DNA of 64,000 nucleotides from Nitrospirota bacterium (GTDB lineage: Bacteria; Nitrospirota_A; Leptospirillia; Leptospirillales; Leptospirillaceae), in the NCBI GenBank assembly GCA_021844275.1, contig JAKBTR010000113.1, forward strand, positions 17,900-81,899. The letters are read 5' to 3'. The notes below the pieces were generated by a model that was not told the DNA's origin, searched no databases, and worked only from the letters and a program-made list of their open reading frames with translations. This document shows positions 44,492-55,147 of the stretch, piece by piece. The translations under genes were made by a program, and so were the position numbers. Numbering within the stretch: the first letter of the stretch is position 1; the number at the start of each line of letters is the position of its first letter.

Positions 44492-46279
44492 TCACATCAC
44501 ATCCGGAGCGGAAATTCCCAACAGACCCAATCCTTTTTCCAGTACACGGCCGACAGCGACGGAAAGAGCGATCCGGGCGAATGTCAGGCTCCGGTCCTGT
44601 GGCTCCTGGGACAGGATCCGGTGATGGAAGTAAAAATGGTGGTAGCGTCCCGCGAGATCGGTCAGATATTCCGTCAGGGGGTGTACTTCCAGAGACCGGG
44701 AAACATCGTTCACAATCATGGAAAAGCGGTCGAGAAAACGGACCAGGTCCCGTTCGGCCGGCTCTCCGAGGGATTCGAGATCGGCCGCTGTCCAGACGGA
44801 CGGAATGGGCAGACCCCGAGCGTCGGCCTGTCGGAGAAGGCTTTTGACCCGGGCGTGGGCGTATTGGACATAATAGACCGGATTGTCCATGGAACGTTCC
44901 TTCGCCTTGTTCAGATCAAATTCCAGAGAGGATTCGTGCGACCGGGTCAGATACGAAAAGCGCGTGGCATCGTTACCCACTTCGTCAAGGACTTCCCGAA
45001 GGGTCACGAATTCCCCTCCCCGGGTCGACATGCTCACGGGCCGTCCGTCCCGGACGAGACTGACAAGCTGGATCAGGGCCACGCGAAACTCGACAGGACG
45101 GTCGAGAAGTCGGGAAAGCGTTCGCACAGCCGCGTCCATCCTCGGAATATAACCATGATGGTCGGCCCCCCACACGTCGATCAGGACATCGAACCCTCTC
45201 TCCATCTTGAGAGCGTGATAGGCGATATCCGCCGCAAAATAGGTCAGCCGTCCATCGCTTCGAAGCAGAACCCGGTCCTTGTCGTCCCCCAGGACAGTCG
45301 TTCTGAGCCAGAGAGCTCCGTCCGATTCATAGACGTCGGGAACACTGTGTTCCCGCGCGTCTGCCGACGCTTCCCGAATCCGGCCTATCCATCGGGAGAT
45401 GGCGTCCGATCCCTCCCCTTCCTTTTTCTCGTGCAGGACTTTCTCGGAAAAGAACACGTCAAACGGCACGCCGAATTGCCGGAGGTCTTCCCGGATCCCG
45501 TCCATGATCCGGTCTTGGGAAAATTCCGTAAACCGGCTCAGATAGCTTGATTCCGGCGCTTCCGGGTCGAGTGCCGCACGGGCTTCCTCGACGGAGAGCA
45601 GACCCGGGGTGTCGATCATTTCCTGTGCGATCTCGCGGATATAATCCCCCTTGTAAGGGGTCGCGCCTTTCAGGAAGTCTGTTTCCTCCGACTCGGAAAC
45701 TGTCCGCTGAAGCTTCCTCCAGGCCAGACATGTCGAACGTCCCAGCATCTCCATCTGGTTTCCCGCATCGTTGATGTAATACTCGGTTGTCACATCGTGT
45801 CCGGCGGCTTTCAGAACGCGTGACAGGGCATCCCCGTAGGCGGCTCCCCGACCGTGCCCGACATGGAGAGGACCGGTCGGATTCGCGCTCACGAATTCGA
45901 GCAGGATCCGTCGCTTTCCTTCCTCAGGAACCACCAGGTCCGAATGGGGGTCCAATATTTTCCGAAGCGTTTCCCGGATCGACTCTTCCGAAAAGGTAAA
46001 ATTCAGATATCCCGGTCCGGCGATATCGACCGACCGGAAAAGGGGAAAGGATGCAAGCGCCGGAGAGAGAGTCTCGGCGATTTTGCGGGGGGAAATTTTC
46101 AGCAAGGGAGAAAGATGCATCGCCAGCGGGGTGGAGATTTCTCCGAAACCTTCCTTTTTGGGAAACTCCAGACGAATTCCCTTCGGTAACAACGTGGCGA
46201 TGTCATTCTCCTGTCCGATATCTTTCAGATAAGACCGGAGAACGTCGGAAATCGCGTCGCGCACCCAGATCTCAAGCAC
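44492..46279 (-). CDS. argS: Arginyl-tRNA synthetase
   Basis: The 595-residue class I synthetase has the N-terminal Add-1 domain, EFVSANPTGPLHVGHGRGAAYGDALSRVL (HVGH is the HIGH motif), and RPVSMSTRGGEFVTLREV in place of KMSKS, a degenerate form common in ArgRS. A DALR anticodon-binding domain follows (VYYVQYAHARVKSLL to the end). GTG 46279 is five bases after GAGGAG. It has a promoter of its own upstream. Confidence 0.96.
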   Translation of the reverse strand: MLEIWVRDAISDVLRSYLKDIGQENDIATLLPKGIRLEFPKKEGFGEISTPLAMHLSPLLKISPRKIAETLSPALASFPLFRSVDIAGPGYLNFTFSEESIRETLRKILDPHSDLVVPEEGKRRILLEFVSANPTGPLHVGHGRGAAYGDALSRVLKAAGHDVTTEYYINDAGNQMEMLGRSTCLAWRKLQRTVSESEETDFLKGATPYKGDYIREIAQEMIDTPGLLSVEEARAALDPEAPESSYLSRFTEFSQDRIMDGIREDLRQFGVPFDVFFSEKVLHEKKEGEGSDAISRWIGRIREASADAREHSVPDVYESDGALWLRTTVLGDDKDRVLLRSDGRLTYFAADIAYHALKMERGFDVLIDVWGADHHGYIPRMDAAVRTLSRLLDRPVEFRVALIQLVSLVRDGRPVSMSTRGGEFVTLREVLDEVGNDATRFSYLTRSHESSLEFDLNKAKERSMDNPVYYVQYAHARVKSLLRQADARGLPIPSVWTAADLESLGEPAERDLVRFLDRFSMIVNDVSRSLEVHPLTEYLTDLAGRYHHFYFHHRILSQEPQDRSLTFARIALSVAVGRVLEKGLGLLGISAPDVM

Positions 46280-46340
46280 TGTGACTCCTCGACAAGTAAA
46301 TCATGACAGGAACGTTCTGACAAAAAGAGGCAATTTTCGA

Positions 46341-46369
46341 ATCGTATCATGATCGGTCAATTCTCTCAA
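46341..46369 (-). promoter_or_regulatory. Candidate promoter of the argS-tgt-yajC-secDF run
   Basis: On the minus strand TTGAGA (46364-46369), 17 bases, TACGAT (46341-46346) lie about 60 bases before argS. It is the only sizeable gap in this gene run, which makes a promoter here likely. Confidence 0.5.
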
Positions 46370-46395
46370 TTGCAATCCCTTGCGGTTACGAGAAG

Positions 46396-47433
46396 TCAGG
46401 ATTGGGGAACGCTTTTTTTCACCCGGATGTCGGTTGTCTCTCGGGGATAAGGAGAAAAAGATTCGTAGGGGTAGGGGGTGTAGTTCCCAGCCAGGAATCG
46501 CTCCCTGCCGTGCTGGGCGATCATGAGGGCATTGTCTCGTGCAAGGGAAAGAGGGGACAGATGGAGAGCAATCCCCCGATCCTTCGCAAAGGCATCGAGT
46601 CTGTCGCGCAAGAGGCCATTGGCGCTGACCCCTCCTCCAACCAGAAGATGTGCGGGAGATTCCAGCGCCACAATCCGTTCGATCCGGTCCATGACGTGCT
46701 CGATGATTGCCTGCTGAAGTGACGCAGCCAGGAGCGCACGCATCCTTTCATCGACAACCGTTTTCCGGACCGTCAAGGTGAATGCCGTTTTCAACCCGCT
46801 GAAACTGAAGTCCAGTGGATTTTCCGTCCGAATCTTTTTTTTTGTCAGCGCTAACAGGGGAAGCGTGTTTTTGGCCGCTTCCCTCTGGATGGACGGTCCT
46901 CCGGGATAGGGAAGACCCAGAATTTTGGCCCCCTTGTCGAACGCTTCTCCGGCCGCATCATCCACCGTCTGCGAAAGCAGATCCATGTCCGGCCATCTTT
47001 CAATCCGGAACAAATGTGTATGGCCTCCCGAGATGACGAGCCCGATGGCTTTTCCCTCGAGTGTCTCCATCGAATCGAGACAGGCGCGCAAATGGGCCTG
47101 GACATGATCGACGCCGATCAGCGGGAGGCGTAATGGAGCGGCCATCCCCTTGGCAAAGGCAATTCCCGTCAGCAGGGAGCCCAGGAGTCCAGGCCCTCTG
47201 GTCACGGCGATTCCCTGGAGCCGGGAAGGGGAAGTCGCGGTTTCTTGCAAGGCGGATCGGACCATGGCTGGCAGAACATCGACATGCGCGCGCGAGGCGA
47301 CTTCCGGAACGACCCCGCCGTAGGTACCATGCAGATTTTCCTGTGAATGGACACGATGAAATAAAATGGCCCCGGTCATATCCACCAGGGCCACGGATGT
47401 ATCGTCACACGATGTTTCAATACCGAGAATCAA
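46396..47433 (-). CDS. tsaD: tRNA t6A37 threonylcarbamoyltransferase TsaD
   Basis: TsaD transfers the threonylcarbamoyl group to A37 of ANN-decoding tRNAs. The 345-residue protein has ILGIETSCDDTSVALV, the metal-binding GVDHVQAHLRA (two histidines), VISGGHTHLFRIE, GEAFDKGAKILGLPYPGGPSI, FSFSGLKTAF, GGGVSANGLLRDRL and a final DNALMIAQHG. The start is TTG 47433, nine bases after GGAG; the longer frame upstream reads into unrelated sequence. It lies 28 bases behind clpC. Confidence 0.95.
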   Translation of the reverse strand: MILGIETSCDDTSVALVDMTGAILFHRVHSQENLHGTYGGVVPEVASRAHVDVLPAMVRSALQETATSPSRLQGIAVTRGPGLLGSLLTGIAFAKGMAAPLRLPLIGVDHVQAHLRACLDSMETLEGKAIGLVISGGHTHLFRIERWPDMDLLSQTVDDAAGEAFDKGAKILGLPYPGGPSIQREAAKNTLPLLALTKKKIRTENPLDFSFSGLKTAFTLTVRKTVVDERMRALLAASLQQAIIEHVMDRIERIVALESPAHLLVGGGVSANGLLRDRLDAFAKDRGIALHLSPLSLARDNALMIAQHGRERFLAGNYTPYPYESFSPYPRETTDIRVKKSVPQS

Positions 47434-47461
47434 TGAAGGGTCACTCCAAAAACCTTCCGGA

Positions 47462-49903
47462 TCAGCTGATCCCGGCCAAGACGTCTTCCTCGAGAAAAAC
47501 GGGTTGCCCTTCCCGAAGAACCACGCGAATCTTCTGGGACTCCTTGAAGCGTCCTCCAATGATCATTTCCGAAAGCCTGTCTTCGATATGCCGCTGGATT
47601 GCGCGGCGCATCGGCCGGGCCCCGTAATGCGGCTCGTACCCTTCCTTCACAAGCCATTTCCGAACTTCCGGATCGATCTCCACCATCAAACCTTTTTCGG
47701 CAAGACGCTTGTTCAGGTCGGCAATGCGAAGATCCACGATCGCTTCCAGATGCACTTCCGCAAGCGGATGGAAAATGACGATCTCATCCACACGGTTCAG
47801 AAATTCCGGATTGAATGTGCGCCTCAGTTCTTCATGAATCGAATCCCGGACGAACTTCTCCTTGGAATCGATACCTGCCCTCTGGAAACCCAGCGAGCCC
47901 TCTTTTTCGATCGAACGGGCACCCAGGTTCGACGTCATGATCAGGACCGTGTTCTTGAAATCAACCTTCCGTCCGAGGCTGTCCGTGATGTAACCATCAT
48001 CGAGGATCTGCAGAAGCACATTGAACATGTCCGGATGGGCCTTCTCGATCTCGTCGAACAGGACGACAGAATACGGTCTCCGGCGAACCCGTTCCGTCAG
48101 CTGTCCGCCCTCCTCATACCCGACATAGCCGGGAGGTGCGCCCGTCAGCCTGGAAACATTGAAACGTTCCATGTATTCGGACATGTCGACCCGAATCAGG
48201 GCATCTTCGTCCCCGAACAGCGTTTCTGCAAGCGTGCGGGCAAGTTCGGTTTTCCCGACTCCGGTCGGCCCGAGGAAAATGAACGATCCGATCGGCCTTT
48301 TTTCGCCCTTGATGCCGGCTCTCGAACGCCTTATGGCGCGGGCCACCGCGGAAAGGGCCTCTTCCTGGCCCACGATCCTCCGGTGAAGCTCCCCTTCGAG
48401 CTTGAGCAACCGTTCGCTCTCCCCTTCCTCGATCTTGTAGAGCGGTATGCCCGTCATTTTCGAAACGATGACAGAAACTTCTTCCCGACCGATGGTTGGA
48501 CGGTTTTTCTCCTGCTCTTCCTTCCACTTCCGCTTTTCGTCCTCGCCCTGCTTTTTCAGCATGTCTTCCTGGGCGCGCAAGCGAACGGCCTCCTCAAAAT
48601 TCTGGACGCGGATGGCCTTTTCCTTTTCGCGTACGACCTTCTTCAAGGACTGGTCGAGCTCTTTGATTTCCTCGGGAAGGGAAAAGCTTTTCAGCTTGGC
48701 CCGGGATCCGGCTTCGTCAATAATATCGATCGCCTTGTCCGGCAGGAACCGATCCGTCACATAGCGCTCGGACAGGGTTACCGCATCGTGGATCGCATCA
48801 TCAGTGATCTGGACGCCATGATGCTCTTCATACCGGTCTTTCAGTCCGTGAATGATTCTTTCCGCCTCGTCGATCGGCGGCTCGTCCACAAAAATGGACT
48901 GGAAGCGCCGTTTCAGTGCACCGTCCTTCTCGATATACTTTCTGTACTCGTCCAGAGTGGTGGCCCCGATACACTGGATTTCGCCCCGGGAAAGGGCCGG
49001 CTTCAGCATGTTCGAGGCGTCGATGGAGCCCTCTGCGGCTCCGGCACCCACCAGTGTGTGCAGCTCGTCGATGAAGATAATGATGTTGCCGGCCGTTACG
49101 ACTTCCTTCATGACGATCTTGAGACGTTCCTCGAACTGTCCCCGGTATTTTGTGCCGGCCACCAGGGAGCCGAGATCCAGCGCGATGACCCGTTTGTTCA
49201 GGAGGTTGTCCGGAACTTCGGCGTTCACGATCCGTTGAGCCAGTCCTTCCACGATGGCGGTCTTGCCGACACCAGACTCACCGATCAGAACGGGATTGTT
49301 TTTCGTCCGTCGCCCGAGAATCTGAAGAACCCTTTCAATCTCGTCAAATCTTCCGATAACCGGATCGAGCTGCCCTTCGGATGCCATCTGGGTCAGGTCG
49401 CGCCCAAAGTCGTCCAGGGCGGGCGTATTGCTTTTCCGCTCCTTTTCCCGGGATACATTCGTGTTCGCCCTCTTCAGAAGGCTCGCGGTCAACTGTCTTG
49501 CCGCCATGAGATTGGCGCCAAGAGCCCGCAGGATCTTTCCTCCGATGCCGTCTTCCTCCCGTAACACACCGAGAAGAAGATGCTCGCTGCCAATATGCGT
49601 GTGGCCCAGCAAACGGGCTTCATCAACGGAATATTCGATGACTTTCTTGACGCGTGGAGTCAGTGGAAGCTCTCCGAAGGTCAGCGTGGACGTTCCCCCG
49701 AGCAGATTGCGTTCAATTTCCATGCGGATCTGGTCCGGTGTCAGCCCCATCCTTTTCAGGACCGCGACGGGAATCCCGTCCTGCTCACGCACCAGGGCCA
49801 GGACGATATGCTCGGTTCCCAGATAATCGTTCTGGTGCTTCTCCGCTTCTTCCCGGGCCATAATGATTACCTTACGGCCTTTTTCCGTGAATTTGTCCAT
49901 CAT
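47462..49903 (-). CDS. clpC: ATP-dependent Clp unfoldase ClpC
   Basis: This Hsp100 unfoldase feeds proteins to ClpP. The 813-residue protein has the double Clp N-domain (about 1-145) and a first AAA module with [23 protein letters not shown]-bearing middle domain ([21 protein letters not shown]) marks ClpC rather than ClpA. The second AAA module has [20 protein letters not shown] and ends in LRLxxx-type remodelling domains. AGGAG precedes the first of two ATGs. A strong promoter lies 60 bases upstream; no CtsR operator repeat is evident. Confidence 0.95.
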   Translation of the reverse strand: MMDKFTEKGRKVIIMAREEAEKHQNDYLGTEHIVLALVREQDGIPVAVLKRMGLTPDQIRMEIERNLLGGTSTLTFGELPLTPRVKKVIEYSVDEARLLGHTHIGSEHLLLGVLREEDGIGGKILRALGANLMAARQLTASLLKRANTNVSREKERKSNTPALDDFGRDLTQMASEGQLDPVIGRFDEIERVLQILGRRTKNNPVLIGESGVGKTAIVEGLAQRIVNAEVPDNLLNKRVIALDLGSLVAGTKYRGQFEERLKIVMKEVVTAGNIIIFIDELHTLVGAGAAEGSIDASNMLKPALSRGEIQCIGATTLDEYRKYIEKDGALKRRFQSIFVDEPPIDEAERIIHGLKDRYEEHHGVQITDDAIHDAVTLSERYVTDRFLPDKAIDIIDEAGSRAKLKSFSLPEEIKELDQSLKKVVREKEKAIRVQNFEEAVRLRAQEDMLKKQGEDEKRKWKEEQEKNRPTIGREEVSVIVSKMTGIPLYKIEEGESERLLKLEGELHRRIVGQEEALSAVARAIRRSRAGIKGEKRPIGSFIFLGPTGVGKTELARTLAETLFGDEDALIRVDMSEYMERFNVSRLTGAPPGYVGYEEGGQLTERVRRRPYSVVLFDEIEKAHPDMFNVLLQILDDGYITDSLGRKVDFKNTVLIMTSNLGARSIEKEGSLGFQRAGIDSKEKFVRDSIHEELRRTFNPEFLNRVDEIVIFHPLAEVHLEAIVDLRIADLNKRLAEKGLMVEIDPEVRKWLVKEGYEPHYGARPMRRAIQRHIEDRLSEMIIGGRFKESQKIRVVLREGQPVFLEEDVLAGIS

Positions 49904-49962
49904 CAGACCATCTCCTCTTCCCGGTTATCTGCCAAGAGAAAACGGGAATCTCTCTTGAAAAA

Positions 49963-49991
49963 ATACTACCCCGGCACTGATCCGGTGTCAA
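49963..49991 (-). promoter_or_regulatory. Sigma70 promoter of clpC
   Basis: The minus strand carries TTGACA (49986-49991), a 17-base spacer and TAGTAT (49963-49968), about 60 bases before clpC. The rest of the gap up to the M23 gene (49992-50221) shows no gene or clear terminator. Confidence 0.82.
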
Positions 49992-50221
49992 GGAAGGAAA
50001 CCTGGCGAAAATCGCTGCTGGAGGCCAACGTCGAAGATGTTTTGATGAAATTGTTGCGCAGTCAAACCGCCGGAAAGTTCCCGCCTTTTGCGTCCTCTTC
50101 ATGCAGTCTTAAGGAATTATGTTCTAAAAGAAAAAGTCCCGCCAGACAAGGGGAAATCGACGGAGATCCATCGAGAAAGCATGAAAGAGGCTGCCCATAA
50201 AGATGAGGTGGGGGTCGGAGA

Positions 50222-51223
50222 TCAAAAACGGCGACGATGGTTCATGGCGATACGGGCCCTCGGAAAGGAGTCCACGATAAAATACCGGAGAGGATTCACG
50301 GGCTTGGCGTTGACCAGAATTTCGTAATGAAGGTGCGGACCGGTCGACATGCCTGTGTTGCCAAGGGCCGCGATCACCTGCCCTCTCTTCACGCTGTCTC
50401 CCATATGAACGAAATAGCGGCTCAGGTGTCCGAAAAGAGTGACAATTCCGTCAACATGGCGGATCTTTACTGTTTTACCAAACCCTGCATCCCATCCCAC
50501 CCAGATCACCACTCCGGCTGCCGTCGCCATCACCGGTGTCCCCATCCTGGCCCCAAAGTCGATACCCGGATGAAATTCCCTTCCGTATCCAAACGGAGAA
50601 TTGCGCCAACCGAACGGCGAGGTCTCAATCCCATTGACCGGATGAATACTGGGGATGCGGAGCCATCTTTCCTGCTCCAGACTCATGGCGTTTGCAAGAC
50701 GGTTCAATTCCACTTCCCGTTCCAGCAACTCCCGGCGTTCAACTTCCAGAACGCGATCAATCCTGCGAAAAACTCCGTTTCCCGTATAGGCGACAATCAT
50801 GTCGGCCGGAGCCATCCAGGAATCCCGACCACCCACTCCCATAAGAGCTCCGCCCACCGATTCCTTCTTCCCCATGATCAAGGCGATTCTCCGCTCTTTC
50901 GTCACCAGGGATTCGATCTGTTTATGGATTTCTCCCAGTCGCTGGTAGAGGGAAAGCACGGACCGATTTTCCGTGGCCAATTGCTTTTGAACATCATGCA
51001 TCTTCATGAAAAGGGGAGTCTTCAAGAAAACGGCAAAGACAAGAATCAGGATGGCCCCGAGCACGGAGCTGATCATTCCGGCCCAAAACAAATTCATCAA
51101 TTTATTTGAACGAAGATTGTCGGATTTTATCTTGATGTCGGATTCGAAAAAATAAATCCGGAATCCCGATAAGGGAAAGGATCTCTTTTTTTTCTTCAGG
51201 ACCGGCGTTTCCACTGGAAACAT
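50222..51223 (-). CDS. M23-family metallopeptidase (LytM-type), membrane anchored
   Basis: The 333-residue protein has a basic N-terminus, one membrane segment (LFWAGMISSVLGAILILVFAVFL, about 45-67), a periplasmic coiled coil (about 75-205), and a C-terminal M23 domain. The zinc motifs are complete: HPGIDFGARMGTPV (HxxxD), then GPHLHYEI (HxH). Such proteins cleave peptidoglycan cross-links or, when inactive, activate amidases; the complete metal site suggests real endopeptidase activity. GGAATT-type binding site and ATG at 51223. It is a single gene with an AT-rich upstream region. Confidence 0.9.
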   Translation of the reverse strand: MFPVETPVLKKKKRSFPLSGFRIYFFESDIKIKSDNLRSNKLMNLFWAGMISSVLGAILILVFAVFLKTPLFMKMHDVQKQLATENRSVLSLYQRLGEIHKQIESLVTKERRIALIMGKKESVGGALMGVGGRDSWMAPADMIVAYTGNGVFRRIDRVLEVERRELLEREVELNRLANAMSLEQERWLRIPSIHPVNGIETSPFGWRNSPFGYGREFHPGIDFGARMGTPVMATAAGVVIWVGWDAGFGKTVKIRHVDGIVTLFGHLSRYFVHMGDSVKRGQVIAALGNTGMSTGPHLHYEILVNAKPVNPLRYFIVDSFPRARIAMNHRRRF

Positions 51224-51851
51224 CAGCTAATTCCTTTCTCCCAGTTATGGGGCACAGACCCCCCAGTGGTCTCCGAAAAGATCCTATCACAGATTTTATT
51301 TTTTTCAACAAAATTTTCAATAAATAATTATGATCATAAATTTAAAAAAGCAATAAAATAAATAATGAAGAAAGGATTGCATAAAAATCTCCAGCTGACT
51401 CATCGCCTATGATTTCTGGTCAGGGATCTTCATGCGGAAACATGATCCGGAACATTCCTCTGAACCGTTCGGACCTTCAGGAACGAAGATTCTCGGGTAG
51501 CTCTTGAGAGTGGAAAAATGTGTGGCGACCGAACGGGTCTTCATTGATGGGAATCTCTTACCCCACCGTCAAGAGTCCCATTCGAGGGTCCTGAAGGATT
51601 CCGCAAACTCCCGTGTTCGCAGATCAAGGGATATGAACCCACAGAAAGATCCAACCCCGGACTCCGAATAAAAGCCTCCTTCCAGATTCTGGGCTTCTCG
51701 AGTGTCTTAGTTCGTTTTGCTTTTCGAACTTGACGAAAACCCGCAGGAGAGTATCGTTGAAACAAGAGACCGGATCTCCATATTCTTCCGGAAACGGGAA
51801 ATGCCGGATGCGCTGGGACCGGCATCTCAGCAACAAGAAGGAGAATGAAGG
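51224..51851. other. 628-base intergenic region with an AT-rich block
   Basis: No protein family is recognisable in any frame. Positions 51296-51375 are strongly AT-rich (runs such as AATAAATAATTATGATCATAAATTT), unlike the surrounding GC-rich DNA. This could be an UP element, a nucleoid-protein site or transferred DNA. Several short frames between 51400 and 51850 have neither ribosome binding site nor family match. The promoters of the M23 gene (leftward) and of the TPP enzyme (rightward) must lie here. Confidence 0.5.
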
Positions 51852-53543
51852 ATGTCCCGGACGGTGAGCGACCGCATTGTGGATTTCCTGGCCGAAAGGA
51901 AAGTGGAACAGGTCTTCGGGATACCGGGAGACACCATCGATTCTCTGATGGAGTCTCTTCGCAAACAGAAGGCGGTCCATTTCGTGGTGATGCGTCATGA
52001 AGAGGCCGGCGCTTTCGCCGCCAGCGCCCAGGCCAAACTGACGGGGAATCTGGCAGTCTGCGTGGGATGTCAGGGCCCGGGGGCGATCCACCTTTTGAAC
52101 GGTCTCTACGATGCCGCGATGGATCACGTTCCCGTCCTGGCGATCACCGGGCAGATCCCCCGGGACGAAATCGGTACGGGAAAACCCCAGGAAATTGATC
52201 AGCTCCGCCTGTTCGGGGACGTCGCAGTCTATAATCAGGAAGTCCGTTCCCCGGACAACCTCGAAGCCGTTCTCTCCAGAGCGGTCCAGGAAGCCTTGTG
52301 CCGGAAAGGCGTAGCTCACGTCTCGATCCCGTCGGATGTCATGCGCCTTTCCGCTCCTGGTCAACCAAACGTCGGGGAAGAAGAACGTTTCCGGATCCAC
52401 GCGATCGTCCGCTCTCCACATTCCGAGATCCGGCGGGCGGGTGAGATCCTGAACCGATCCTCACGGATTACCGTTCTTTACGGAGAAGGAGCCAGAGGTT
52501 CAGAAGCTCTCCTATTGGCCCTCTCCTGGCGGCTGAATGCTCCCCTCGTCCACACCACCCGTTCGAAAGACATTCTCCCTTCCCGACACCCATCGGTCAT
52601 GGGGGGCATCGGCTTGATGGGTTCACGAACAGCCAATCATGCCATCCAGGATTGCGACGCTCTTCTGGTCGTCGGCTCGGATTTCGCCTTCCGGGAATAC
52701 TATCCGGAGAATGTCCCTGTCGTGCAGATCGATATCGATCCTTCCCGAATCGGACGCCGTGTTCCGGTGACGGTTGCCCTTCCGGGAGAAGCCCGGGAGA
52801 TCCTTCCGGCGCTCTCCGAAGAGGTGCGTGAACGGACCGACTGCTCTTTTCTTGAACGGATGCGCAAGGAACGGGAAAAGGAAATTTCCGGAAGAATCCG
52901 GATCAAGGAGGATGGCCTCCTCCATCCGGGAGATCTTTCAAGGATAATCGGGGAACGCTCTCCGGAGAACACCCTTTTCCTGGTCGATGCGGGAACGGTG
53001 ACCGTATGGGCCAACAACTGTCTCGATATCCGCGGAACCCAGCGCTTTATGTGGTCCGCGAATCTCGGATCCCTGGGGTTTGCTCTTCCGGCGGCAATCG
53101 GAGCCAAATTTGCCGCCAGAACTCGACCCGTTGTGGCCTTGACGGGGGACGGGGGGTTCGGGATGCTTCTGGGAGATCTCTCGACCGCCGTCCGCTATCA
53201 TTTGCCCATTGTGGTGGTCGTTTACAACAACGGGGCCTACCAGTTCATCGAATACGAAGAGGCGGCGGAAGGCAACCCCGTCTTCGGGACAAAGATTACC
53301 AATCCCGACTTTGTTGCCTTGGCTCAGGCCTTCGGAGCGGATGGGTGCACGGTGGAAAGACCGGAAGAGGTCCCCCGATCACTCGAGGCCGCCTTCGCCT
53401 CTCCGGTCCCTTATGTGATCGATGCCCGCGTCAATCCGAAGGAACTCTACATTCCTCCGCTCCTGACCCCAGGAATGGTCATGGCCTTCGCGCGTTCCCA
53501 GATCCGGAGTTTTTTTGCCTCGCCATCCGAGGCAGAAGGCTAG
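51852..53543 (+). CDS. Thiamine-diphosphate enzyme, pyruvate oxidase (PoxB)-like
   Basis: The 563-residue protein has three domains of the acetolactate synthase/pyruvate oxidase family. The N-terminal pyrimidine-binding domain has FGIPGDTIDSLMESL and the activating glutamate in VVMRHEEAGAFAA (Glu50). The central domain has VVGSDFAFREYYPENVPVVQIDIDP. The C-terminal diphosphate-binding domain has LTGDGGFGMLLGDLSTAVRYHLPIVVVVYNN. The segment QEIDQLRLFGDVAVYNQEV and the C-terminal length favour pyruvate oxidase over acetolactate synthase, but the substrate is not certain. AAGGAG lies eight bases before the ATG. Confidence 0.85.
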   Translation: MSRTVSDRIVDFLAERKVEQVFGIPGDTIDSLMESLRKQKAVHFVVMRHEEAGAFAASAQAKLTGNLAVCVGCQGPGAIHLLNGLYDAAMDHVPVLAITGQIPRDEIGTGKPQEIDQLRLFGDVAVYNQEVRSPDNLEAVLSRAVQEALCRKGVAHVSIPSDVMRLSAPGQPNVGEEERFRIHAIVRSPHSEIRRAGEILNRSSRITVLYGEGARGSEALLLALSWRLNAPLVHTTRSKDILPSRHPSVMGGIGLMGSRTANHAIQDCDALLVVGSDFAFREYYPENVPVVQIDIDPSRIGRRVPVTVALPGEAREILPALSEEVRERTDCSFLERMRKEREKEISGRIRIKEDGLLHPGDLSRIIGERSPENTLFLVDAGTVTVWANNCLDIRGTQRFMWSANLGSLGFALPAAIGAKFAARTRPVVALTGDGGFGMLLGDLSTAVRYHLPIVVVVYNNGAYQFIEYEEAAEGNPVFGTKITNPDFVALAQAFGADGCTVERPEEVPRSLEAAFASPVPYVIDARVNPKELYIPPLLTPGMVMAFARSQIRSFFASPSEAEG

Positions 53544-53733
53544 GAGGAGATCCTCCGCGGACTTCACGGGAAGCCCGATCCCTTATGTTCTTTTGGAACA
53601 CTTTCCCAGACAGAAAATCAGCCGGGAAGGCCTTCCTGATCAAATGTCGTCCCGGCAAAAGAATAAGGACTCTTTTGATCGAGGCCGGGCTTTCTTCCGT
53701 TCCGTCTTGCCCGGAAAATCACAGTCGACCGGG

Positions 53734-54702
53734 TCAGAACCCGAGGTCTTCCACTCCAGGATGATCCAATGGTCTTGAACCGGATTCCCACCGAAATTTT
53801 CGGCTCCCTTCGGAAATCGGAAGGTCGTTGATGCTGGCGATCCTGCGGGACATCAAACCCTTTTCCGAAAATTCCCAGTTTTCATTTCCGTAGGACCGAT
53901 ACCATTGTCCGGAATCGTCGTGCCATTCATATGCGAAACGGACAGAAATCCTGGATCCTTCATAAGCCCACAGTTCCTTGATCAGTCGATAGTCAAGCTC
54001 CCTGTTCCATTTCCGCTGAAGAAAAAGAAGGATTTCTGCCCGTCCGGAAAAAATCTCCGAACGATTTCTCCACTGGCTGTCAACGGTATAGGCCATAGCC
54101 ACTTTTTCCGGATTGCGGGAGTTCCAGGCATCCTCTGCCAGCCGGACCTTCTGGAGGGCGGTCTCCCGGGTGAATGGAGGCATGGGGGGACGGGATTCCG
54201 CGTGGATATGGACCTCATGATTTCGCATGAGGTCCTCCAGGGGGATCCGGCCTTCGTCGAAGTCGATCAGATCAAAAGGGTTGACCGATCCCAACAATGA
54301 AAGGTCAAGAAAATTGGCGGGTCCCGGGTAGAATCTTTTCCTCATGGCGATTCTCTCCGGTGTCGGTGCCGAAAGGGAATGGACCTGAACCGCGGACCAA
54401 CCCCGGATTTCTTCCGGAGTCCTGGGCCGGGCTTTTCGCTGGACCCATTGCCCCACGGCCTCGTCGTCCGGAGACGAAAGGATCGCCGCCCGAAGTTCCT
54501 CCGGGGCGATTCCGGCGAACAGGAGAAAGCGACCGTCGAAGGTTTTTTCGGTTCCGGAAAGGAGGTTCGGATGGTAGTCTGCCGGAAGGGCCCCCCGGTC
54601 ATGAAGACGGACCTTGTCGATCAGGCGGGGGAGGATCGCATATCCTGCCAGAGTTTCCCGGGGTGAACGCAATGCAATTTTGGAATCGAACGTCTCGCTC
54701 AT
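53734..54702 (-). CDS. DUF5069-DUF1348 fusion protein
   Basis: The 322-residue protein joins two families that are usually separate. Residues 1 to about 160 match DUF5069 ([40 protein letters not shown]). Residues from about 168 match the SnoaL-like DUF1348 ([85 protein letters not shown]). The second is an NTF2-like cone fold. Function is unknown for both. ATG 54702 follows AGGAGG. The fusion suggests the two act in one process. Confidence 0.85.
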   Translation of the reverse strand: MSETFDSKIALRSPRETLAGYAILPRLIDKVRLHDRGALPADYHPNLLSGTEKTFDGRFLLFAGIAPEELRAAILSSPDDEAVGQWVQRKARPRTPEEIRGWSAVQVHSLSAPTPERIAMRKRFYPGPANFLDLSLLGSVNPFDLIDFDEGRIPLEDLMRNHEVHIHAESRPPMPPFTRETALQKVRLAEDAWNSRNPEKVAMAYTVDSQWRNRSEIFSGRAEILLFLQRKWNRELDYRLIKELWAYEGSRISVRFAYEWHDDSGQWYRSYGNENWEFSEKGLMSRRIASINDLPISEGSRKFRWESGSRPLDHPGVEDLGF

Positions 54703-54761
54703 CGAACCTCCTGGTCAAAAATCTCCGCGGGAAACCCCGCCGAAAGAAAAACGTGCTGCGT

Positions 54762-55127
54762 TCAGAGGCCTGCTCCTTCCGGCCGTGCGGCCGGAAGATC
54801 AGGGTCGTCCGAACGCCGGGGGATCAGATGAACATGGGCGTGCATCACCTTTTGACCAGCGACCCGACCAATATTCGATCCGAAATTGAAGCCTCCCACA
54901 TCCGGATCCTCCGTGCAGATCGCCTTTCGGCAGAACACGGCAAGCTCATGGATGACTTCCCGCTCGGATGCGGTGGTTTCGAAAATGTCCGAAACATGCC
55001 GTCTGGAAATGATGAGCGTGTGAAGGGGACGAACGGGGGCCTTGTTCCGGATCGCAAACGCCAGAGCGTTCTCGGTCAGAATGCGGTGTGAGGGCGCCCG
55101 GCAAAAGACGCAGCCGATTTCCGCCAC
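54762..55127 (-). CDS. HIT-family hydrolase
   Basis: The 121-residue protein is a histidine-triad nucleotide-binding protein: CVFC near the start, RPLHTLIISRRHV, then GQKVMHAHVHLIPR with the HxHxH triad. The short length and CVFC suit the Hint/Fhit-like bacterial branch that cleaves dinucleoside polyphosphates or nucleoside phosphoramidates. The start is GTG 55127 with a weak binding site. It lies 20 bases behind the MarR gene and may be coupled to it. Confidence 0.88.
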   Translation of the reverse strand: MAEIGCVFCRAPSHRILTENALAFAIRNKAPVRPLHTLIISRRHVSDIFETTASEREVIHELAVFCRKAICTEDPDVGGFNFGSNIGRVAGQKVMHAHVHLIPRRSDDPDLPAARPEGAGL

Positions 55128-55147
55128 TCAGGTCTCTCTTTCCGTTT

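Noticed and set aside
47366..49564. A 732-codon open frame opposite clpC
   Set aside because: It is a shadow of clpC with no motif of its own.
51541..52421. Minus-strand frames across the start of the TPP enzyme
   Set aside because: They are antisense to a well-supported gene and show no domain.
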